In this document: one piece after another, positions 1 to 3,447 of the stretch
Layout of the letters: each line of letters starts with the position of its first letter
Position numbering within the stretch: the stretch's first letter is position 1
Source of the DNA: an uncultured bacterium
GTDB lineage: Bacteria > Patescibacteriota > Minisyncoccia > Phycocordibacterales > CAIZIN01
Length of the DNA: 7,210 bases
Assembly: GCA_903933085.1 (NCBI GenBank)
Contig: CAIZIN010000088.1
Span: forward strand, 1 to 7,210
Direction of reading: 5' to 3'
Position numbers and translations under genes: made by a program
The notes under the pieces: model-generated
Told to the model about the DNA's origin: nothing
Database searches by the model: none
Seen by the model: only the letters and a program-made list of their open reading frames with translations

Positions 1-9
1 AAGATTCTT

Positions 10-297
10 ATGATACATATAATAAAAATTGATTATTGCCCCAATTACCAAAAACTATCAAGAGAAATAAAACTATTAGAAAACAATGCTTTCGATGAAA
101 TCTTAATCTTACATGAATATAAAAAAGGGGATTTCCAATTTACCTGTTTATATCCCAATCTAAAATTATCCAGATTTAACCTAGCGAAATATCTTTGTAG
201 TGCCCATAATCAGATAACTGCATTTAAATATAATGGTAAATATTTTGGTTATGAATGGGAAGGTTCAAAAATTAAATTTCGGCTTGATAATATTTAA
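10..297 (+). CDS. Hypothetical protein, possibly 5'-truncated by the window edge
   Basis: This is an open frame of 95 codons from an ATG to TAA. I do not recognise the family. The protein is rich in Lys, Asn, Ile, Tyr and Phe, has no membrane segment or signal peptide, and looks like a small soluble alpha/beta protein. The C-terminal third is aromatic (FKYNGKYFGYEWEG, about residues 72-85). The three codons before the ATG are also open to the left edge, so the true start may lie outside the window and the visible part may be a C-terminal piece. I see no Shine-Dalgarno sequence in the few bases available. Its composition matches the AT-rich neighbours, which supports real coding, but there is no homology argument. 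It is followed by a terminator-like hairpin at about 354-394, which fits the end of a transcription unit. Confidence 0.5.
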   Translation: MIHIIKIDYCPNYQKLSREIKLLENNAFDEILILHEYKKGDFQFTCLYPNLKLSRFNLAKYLCSAHNQITAFKYNGKYFGYEWEGSKIKFRLDNI

Positions 298-353
298 ACT
301 ATATTTAAACACGAAGTCGATAAAGTGTTCCAAGTCCCTCATTTTATTCCTGA

Positions 354-394
354 CCGAGCTCCAGGTTCCCAACCTCCTCATTTCGGGTTTTTTT
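354..394 (+). terminator. Probable intrinsic terminator after the first gene
   Basis: An outer CCGA (354-357) can pair with TCGG (383-386), and an inner AGGTT/AACCT stem with a CCC loop sits between them. A run of seven T follows (388-394). The middle of the stem pairs poorly, so this is a two-part, imperfect hairpin. Position and T-tract fit termination of the gene ending at 297. Confidence 0.45.
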
Positions 395-484
395 GTAATA
401 TTTCATTCACCACATCGGCGTAATTGATAGGTGGTATTACATCTTATGGTAAGCCATTTAATTTAATAAAATAATATAAATATT
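395..484 (+). promoter_or_regulatory. Leader and promoter region of the small membrane-protein pair
   Basis: This AT-rich gap ends in a run of A and T directly before the ATG at 485. No Shine-Dalgarno sequence is visible. A TAATAT hexamer ends seven bases before the ATG and could serve as a -10 giving a nearly leaderless mRNA. A TTGATA near 424-429 followed by TATGGT is a second, weaker possibility. Neither has a convincing partner hexamer, so the promoter is only placed approximately. Confidence 0.25.
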
Positions 485-637
485 ATGATTACAACAATTG
501 CTACGATTCTTATAATTCTTTGGCTTTTAGGGCTTGCAACAAGTTATACAGTTGGTGGATTTATTCATGTTCTATTGGTGATTGCAATTATTATGTTTTT
601 GATACGAATTGTTCAAGGAAAAAATCCTTTAGCATAA
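485..637 (+). CDS. lmo0937-like (DUF5670) small membrane protein
   Basis: This 50-codon gene encodes MITTIATILIILWLLGLA followed by TSYTVGGFIHVLLVIAII and ends in RIVQGKNPLA. The pattern of two short hydrophobic helices separated by a Ser/Thr-Tyr-Thr-x-Gly-Gly turn, then His, then a basic Arg-x-x-Gln-Gly tail, is what I know from the lmo0937 family membrane proteins. These are about 50 residues long and widespread in bacteria, with no established biochemical role and often a stress-linked reputation. The whole protein is essentially membrane-embedded. There is no clear ribosome binding site. The stop is 10 bases before the ATG of the LapA-domain gene, so the two are very likely co-transcribed. 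Family recognition is from memory of the sequence pattern, not from a search. Confidence 0.85.
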   Translation: MITTIATILIILWLLGLATSYTVGGFIHVLLVIAIIMFLIRIVQGKNPLA

Positions 638-647
638 AATACGAATT

Positions 648-998
648 ATGATCATACTCTTCATTCTAGGCCTATTACTTGGGTCAGTCGCGGTAATTTT
701 CTCTTTGCAAAACACGGCAGTTATTGTTGTATCTTTTTTCTCTTGGACTCTAACAGGTTCACTTGCTCTTATTCTATTGATGGCAATTGGCTCAGGAATA
801 ATTGTTACCCTACTTCTTTTGCTTCCAGAATTTATTACGAACTATTTTAGATATAAAGCGCTCAAAAAAGAAAATACCAAACTAGAAGAAGAGCTTAGAA
901 AACAAAAACAATTAACTGTTTTTGCCCACCAGACAGCTCCAACAATGGACCAACTCGAAAAAATTGAACACGGTGCCATAGAGGAACCACCTATCTAA
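648..998 (+). CDS. LapA-domain (DUF1049) membrane protein
   Basis: This 116-residue protein has two membrane helices (about residues 2-29 and 37-60) and a cytoplasmic tail. The first helix carries the LapA/DUF1049 signature: Phe-Ser-Leu-Gln-Asn followed by alternating Val residues and Phe-Phe (FSLQNTAVIVVSFF, residues 18-31). After the second helix comes a basic, heptad-like stretch rich in Lys and Glu (about 70-90, ALKKENTKLEEELRKQKQ), probably a short coiled coil, then an acidic, Pro-containing end. In E. coli the related LapA and LapB take part in envelope and LPS control; in CPR-type cells, thought to lack LPS, the role is unknown. It follows the lmo0937-like gene by 10 bases and is closed by a strong terminator, so the pair forms a bicistronic envelope unit. 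There is no Shine-Dalgarno sequence, and translation may depend on coupling with the upstream gene. Confidence 0.85.
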   Translation: MIILFILGLLLGSVAVIFSLQNTAVIVVSFFSWTLTGSLALILLMAIGSGIIVTLLLLLPEFITNYFRYKALKKENTKLEEELRKQKQLTVFAHQTAPTMDQLEKIEHGAIEEPPI

Positions 999-1043
999 AA
1001 ACAAGTGCAGCTATTATTCAAACGAGAAGATGATCAAGTAAAC

Positions 1044-1072
1044 AACCACCGGACTAATGTCCGGTGGTTTTT
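1044..1072 (+). terminator. Intrinsic terminator of the small membrane-protein operon
   Basis: A perfect 11-bp stem, AACCACCGGAC (1044-1054) with GTCCGGTGGTT (1059-1069), has a TAAT tetraloop and runs into five T. It lies 46 bases after the LapA-domain stop. In the opposite direction the T-tract is interrupted (TTGTTT), so it may only weakly stop transcription from dnaX. Confidence 0.9.
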
Positions 1073-1086
1073 CTGATAAGTCTGAA

Positions 1087-1110
1087 TTCTGGATCAGGTC
1101 CAGAATGACA
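1087..1110. repeat. Dispersed palindromic repeat, copy 1
   Basis: TTCTGGA (1087-1093) and TCCAGAA (1099-1105) form a 7-bp stem with a five-base loop, followed by TGACA. The trailing GAATGACA is shared with the other repeat copies in this window (near 1131, 3400 and 4466). This type of short GC-rich palindrome ending in a (G)GAATGACA signature is dispersed in many bacterial genomes. It lies in the convergent gap between the LapA terminator and the 3' end of dnaX. Confidence 0.65.
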
Positions 1111-1130
1111 ATGCAAAAAATAATTTCACA

Positions 1131-1154
1131 CCCGCATTCGCGAGGATGACAGAG
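1131..1154. repeat. Dispersed palindromic repeat, copy 2 (degenerate)
   Basis: CCCGCATTCGCGAGGATGACAG resembles the usual form with CCCGC, TTCGCGGG and AATGACA. The second arm has decayed (GCGAGG instead of GCGGGA). It has the same orientation as copy 1, about 20 bases away. Confidence 0.6.
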
Positions 1155-1178
1155 AGAAAGAAACGACAACGATGGAAT

Positions 1179-1211
1179 TTATTCTTAATTCCTAATTCTT
1201 AAATCTTAAAT
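1179..1211. repeat. AT-rich short tandem repeat at the end of dnaX
   Basis: There are four or five imperfect units of TTCTTAA / TTCCTAA / TTCTTAAA / TCTTAAA with a period of 7-8 bases. They run up to the dnaX stop codon. This is probably slippage-derived filler between convergent genes; no function is visible. Confidence 0.55.
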
Positions 1212-2240
1212 CTACTCTGCGAGAATTCTTATCACCGCCAGCTCCAGAGGGAGTTCGGGTAATGCACTTATATTCATTTCTTCACGGGCTTTCAAAAATT
1301 CAGAAATTGTTGCTGAGGAGATTCCAGATTTAGCGTCTTTGGATTTTTCTAACAAATATTCAAATTCATCTTCACCAACATCTGCTTTTATATTTTCGTG
1401 CATACTTTTTGCATATCTTACAAGAAGAGCAAAACGAAGTGTTCGAAGTACAAGATCACAATATGTTGTAACAGAAAGATTTAAGACTTTAACTTTTTCT
1501 ATTGTACTCAAAGCAATATCTATATCTTTTGAAGCAAGAGCGTCTACAAAATCGTGAATGAGGGTTTTAGAAGGAGCACCTAGAGCATTTCTCACTTCTT
1601 CATCATCGAGCTTTTTATCTTTCGACATTCCAATCACTTTCTGAAGTGCTCCAAGGGTATCACGGAAAGATCCATCCCCCATCAAAGCAACAAGCTCAGC
1701 TGAAGCTTTTGAAATTTCAAAACCTTCTTGCTTTGCAACATCCTGAACCTGTTTTGAAAGTACCTCCACCGTCGGCTTTTTAAAACGATACACTTCACAA
1801 CGAGAGATAATAGTCTCAGGAATCTTTTCTAGTTCTGTTGTAGCAAGCATGAAGATTACATAGGCTGGTGGCTCTTCTAGGGTCTTTAGGAGTGCATTGA
1901 AGGCTTCCTTTGTGAGCATATGGACCTCATCCACAATATATATTTTATACTGAGAGTGAGAAGGTAGGGTATTTACAGCATCCCGAATCGCGCGAATATC
2001 ATCAATACCTCGGTTTGAAGCGGCGTCAATTTCATAAATATCATCTGAGTGCGTTCCAAGCTCCTTTGCAAGAATTCGAGCAATGGATGTCTTTCCAATA
2101 CCCCTAGAACCTGAAAAAAGATAAGCGTGAGCCACCTTTTTGTTTTTAATTGATTTTTCGATAACAGAAACAATATGTTCCTGCCCAATCACTTCACCAA
2201 AATTACTTGGGCGATATTTTCTATATAAGACTTCTGACAT
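1212..2240 (-). CDS. dnaX: DNA polymerase III clamp-loader subunit (gamma/tau), short form
   Basis: DnaX is the ATPase subunit that loads the sliding clamp onto DNA. This protein has 342 residues. The start MSEVLYRKYRPSNF is the family's typical N-terminus and is preferred over an in-frame ATG 64 codons upstream. Visible motifs are Walker A GSRGIGKTS (44-52), the EIDAASNRGIDDIR segment (70-83), Walker B YIVDEVH (101-107), sensor 1 LATTE (132-136), the SRC arginine-finger motif (146-148) and sensor 2 GDGSFRD (188-194). A helical collar domain follows and ends at ALPELPLELAVI. Two things are unusual. The four-cysteine zinc module normally found between Walker A and EIDAASN is absent: only about nine residues (GTHSDDIY) fill that place. 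The protein also ends after domain III, so it is gamma-like with no tau extension to bind helicase and polymerase. No frameshift slippery site is needed or seen. There is no Shine-Dalgarno sequence; an extended -10 directly before the ATG implies a leaderless mRNA. Confidence 0.96.
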   Translation of the reverse strand: MSEVLYRKYRPSNFGEVIGQEHIVSVIEKSIKNKKVAHAYLFSGSRGIGKTSIARILAKELGTHSDDIYEIDAASNRGIDDIRAIRDAVNTLPSHSQYKIYIVDEVHMLTKEAFNALLKTLEEPPAYVIFMLATTELEKIPETIISRCEVYRFKKPTVEVLSKQVQDVAKQEGFEISKASAELVALMGDGSFRDTLGALQKVIGMSKDKKLDDEEVRNALGAPSKTLIHDFVDALASKDIDIALSTIEKVKVLNLSVTTYCDLVLRTLRFALLVRYAKSMHENIKADVGEDEFEYLLEKSKDAKSGISSATISEFLKAREEMNISALPELPLELAVIRILAE

Positions 2241-2255
2241 AGGGAAAGTATAGCA
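2241..2255 (-). promoter_or_regulatory. Extended -10 promoter giving a leaderless dnaX mRNA
   Basis: Read on the minus strand, TGC-TATACT is followed by exactly six bases (TTCCCT) and then the dnaX ATG. With the usual spacing the transcription start falls on the A of the ATG. No good -35 lies at 16-18 bases, but the TGn extension can replace it. The same motif precedes dus. Confidence 0.6.
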
Positions 2256-2312
2256 AATTATTCGGAAAAAGACACAAAATCGATAAGACTTTTTCCTGAA
2301 TAATTTGAATTT

Positions 2313-2340
2313 AAAATGAAAAATGAAAAATGTAAAAATA
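2313..2340. repeat. 7-bp AT-rich tandem repeat
   Basis: There are four units of seven bases: aaaatga, aaaatga, aaaatgt, aaaaata. They lie between the dnaX promoter and the palindrome at 2342. This looks like a simple slippage repeat. Confidence 0.6.
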
Positions 2341-2341
2341 G

Positions 2342-2355
2342 TGTATTCGAATACA
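2342..2355. repeat. Perfect 14-bp palindrome upstream of dnaX
   Basis: TGTATTCGAATACA is a perfect dyad with no spacer, centred about 108 bases before the dnaX start. A spacer-free symmetric site of this size is more like a protein-binding site than an RNA hairpin. No regulator can be named from the sequence. Confidence 0.4.
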
Positions 2356-2370
2356 AAATAGATACAAATT

Positions 2371-2596
2371 CTCCCGTGAACCAGCAAGCTGGCTACACGG
2401 GAGGGATTAAATACTCGCGGAATTTGGTTCATCTGACGAGTGTTGTGTGAATTTGGATCACGAGCCCACCTTTTGTGATGGGTACTACGTTTGGTTCAGA
2501 GCTCCTTTCTTTTGTAATCAACTCTTTGAGGCTGGCGGTGAAGGAAGACTCCTGACTTAACAAGTGTGCTTCCACTAGAAATATTATCACTTTATT
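2371..2596 (-). ncRNA. Putative transcription unit C: small RNA or sORF ending in a GC-rich hairpin
   Basis: On the minus strand a possible promoter (TGATAATAT at 2579-2587, with TTG at about the right upstream distance) precedes about 200 bases of sequence that looks richer in G and C than its surroundings. The unit ends in a strong hairpin at 2371-2403: CTCCCGTG/CACGGGAG outside, CCAGC/GCTGG inside. The U-tract after it is weak (AATTTGTAT), so termination there is uncertain. Inside, GTACCCATCACAAAAGG with the following TGGGCTCGTGATCC could fold as a small H-type pseudoknot (CCCA/TGGG and ATCAC/GTGAT). The same strand also has an open frame of 48 codons from GTG at 2575 to TGA at 2429, so it could instead be a small protein gene. 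I tried SRP RNA, 6S RNA and tmRNA and could not match their conserved cores. Confidence 0.35.
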
Positions 2597-2648
2597 TTTT
2601 TGACCACAAGCAAAGTTATCCGCAGAGAAAGATTAGAATTAAAAGTTC

Positions 2649-2776
2649 AAGGCGCGGTGGTATAGGTCCCACCGCGCCTTATGTATTTGGTATTTGGTTC
2701 CTTTTCTAATTTCGTTGGTTGTTTATAAACAAAAGTTCACTCCCAACGTTTAAGCGCACTTCTATTTAGATATTAT
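2649..2776 (-). ncRNA. Putative transcription unit B: small RNA of about 115 nt
   Basis: On the minus strand a possible -10 (TAATAT, 2770-2775) lies 17 bases after TTGTAT, directly behind the terminator of unit A. The predicted RNA has a hairpin with CGTTGG/CCAACG arms (2713-2748) containing a perfect 14-bp palindrome TTGTTTATAAACAA (2719-2732). It ends in a perfect 12-bp GC-rich stem at 2649-2680 (AAGGCGCGGTGG/CCACCGCGCCTT, 8-base loop). After that stem come GAAC and TTTT, a displaced and short U-tract. There is no open frame of useful length. No known RNA family is recognised. The promoter match is weak; the hairpin is certain as a sequence feature. Confidence 0.35.
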
Positions 2777-2796
2777 CATCAAAGTTTCGCAAATAC

Positions 2797-2839
2797 AAAA
2801 AAATTCGAGCGCACTCAGGGGTAGGACCTAAGCGCGCTC
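2797..2839 (-). terminator. Intrinsic terminator of unit A
   Basis: GAGCGCACT (2807-2815) pairs with AGCGCGCTC (2831-2839) with one mismatch, giving an eight-pair stem with additional AGG/CCT pairing in the loop. On the minus strand it is followed by GAA and seven T (2803-2797). This is a standard factor-independent terminator pointing toward dnaX. Confidence 0.8.
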
Positions 2840-3249
2840 TTCAAGAATTTATTTTTATGATCCTTGGGTGATAATTTGTCAGAAGTATCTGGATTATCCC
2901 ATAGGAATGTGTTGTTTTGTACTTTTTGACCAGCCCTGGTTATTCCGGGAATTGCTTCCTTGGATCGCCAATTGTAAGTTGGTTTGAACAGGGTATCAGG
3001 TAGTTATGGAGGTGTGGCCAGTGATGATTTTGGAGCAGTGTGACTGAGGCAAACGATGCCTGATCAACGCGTCCAAAAGGGACGAAATTTAATATTTGAT
3101 TTACCGACGTTTTTTATTACGAACCTACCCATAGGTAGATGCGCGCCGGAAAAGCCTTTTCATACTAGATACCTTTCTCTTTTTTTTGTTTTTTTCTCGT
3201 GACTGCTAAGGTTTTGGGTTTTATGTCCCTCAGCGCATATTCACGATCT
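2797..3249 (-). ncRNA. Unidentified structured RNA of about 450 nt (unit A)
   Basis: A perfect consensus promoter on the minus strand starts this transcript near 3249. It ends at a strong terminator (stem 2807-2839, then GAATTTTTTTG). The RNA begins almost at once with a two-tier hairpin (3197-3246): TCGTGA/TCACGA outside and GCTGAGG/CCTTAGC inside. A long A-rich single strand follows. Further stems are CTACC/GGTAG near 3123-3139, CGTCC/GGACG near 3068-3084, AGGCA/TGCCT near 3046-3062, ACCAG/CTGGT near 2930-2941, and a layered hairpin at 2862-2905 with CAGA-AGTA-TCTG at the tip. No frame of meaningful length exists; the only start with a ribosome binding site (AAAGG, then ATG at 3163) gives 12 codons ending at 3125. 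I looked for RNase P RNA (the GAAAGTCC core), tmRNA (tRNA-like ends, Ala-rich tag), SRP RNA and 6S and did not find them. A highly diverged housekeeping RNA remains possible. Confidence 0.55.
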
Positions 3250-3256
3250 AGGTAGT

Positions 3257-3284
3257 ATTATATCACACCCCAACTTTTTGTCAA
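3257..3284 (-). promoter_or_regulatory. Perfect sigma-70-type promoter of unit A
   Basis: On the minus strand TTGACA (3279-3284) and TATAAT (3257-3262) are both exact consensus hexamers separated by 16 bases. It is the only exact double match I see in the window, and it drives a region with no protein gene, which suggests strong constitutive expression of an RNA. The predicted start is about 3249, three bases before the first RNA hairpin. Confidence 0.85.
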
Positions 3285-3353
3285 CTATTTTTACAACAAA
3301 AATACTATTTTCTTTTTTTAGCAAGAAAATAATGGCTTTGTTGAGCCCTTCCT

Positions 3354-3377
3354 TGTCATTTCCACGAAGAGGAAACC
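3354..3377. repeat. Dispersed palindromic repeat, copy 3 (degenerate)
   Basis: TGTCATTTCCACGAAGAGG is a decayed version of the usual TGTCATTCCCGCGAAGGCGGG form. It is in the opposite orientation to the copy at 3400-3426, so the two face each other 23 bases apart and could form one larger imperfect hairpin. Confidence 0.5.
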
Positions 3378-3382
3378 TAATC

Positions 3383-3447
3383 TGTAAAATTTAATTCATG
3401 AATTCCCGTCTTCGCGGGAATGACAGGAAGATTAATTCAATTTTACA
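3383..3447. repeat. Dispersed palindromic repeat, copy 4, inside a longer inverted repeat at the dus 3' end
   Basis: The core at 3400-3426 is TTCCCG-TCTTCG-CGGGAA followed by TGACAG. Around it, TGTAAAATTTAATT (3383-3396) is an inverted copy of 3434-3447 with one mismatch, and that right arm overlaps the last codons and stop of dus. In the direction of dus transcription the structure lies immediately after the stop and could cap the 3' end of the mRNA, but there is no U-tract, so it is not a classical terminator. Confidence 0.6.

Noticed and set aside
233..427. Open frame of 64 codons on the plus strand overlapping the first gene
   Set aside because: It overlaps the first gene in another frame and runs through the terminator hairpin and T-tract; its composition is not protein-like.
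1212..2240. Programmed frameshift for tau/gamma production in dnaX
   Set aside because: No A-rich slippery heptamer with a downstream stem occurs in the 3' half, and no tau-like sequence follows in another frame.
2238..2432. A 64-residue N-terminal extension of DnaX starting at ATG 2432
   Set aside because: The extension is Phe/Ile/Tyr-rich, runs through a GC-rich hairpin, a simple tandem repeat and the dnaX promoter, and lies upstream of the canonical MSEVLYRKYRP start.
2907..2987. 26-codon plus-strand frame starting MCCFVLFDQPW
   Set aside because: It is short, has AGGA only one base before the ATG, and lies antisense in the structured RNA of unit A.
3125..3163. 12-codon sORF (MKRLFRRASTYG) with an AAAGG ribosome binding site inside unit A
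   Set aside because: It is too short to call. It overlaps two predicted hairpins and could be chance. It is mentioned within the RNA entry as an alternative (leader peptide).
2371..3249. RNase P RNA, tmRNA, SRP RNA or 6S RNA in the gap upstream of dnaX
   Set aside because: I looked on both strands for GAAAGTCC, tRNA-like ends with an Ala-rich tag, and the GGAAGGAAGCAG core. The nearest strings (GAAGGAAGACTCC, GTGGAAGCACAC) do not fit in order or pairing.
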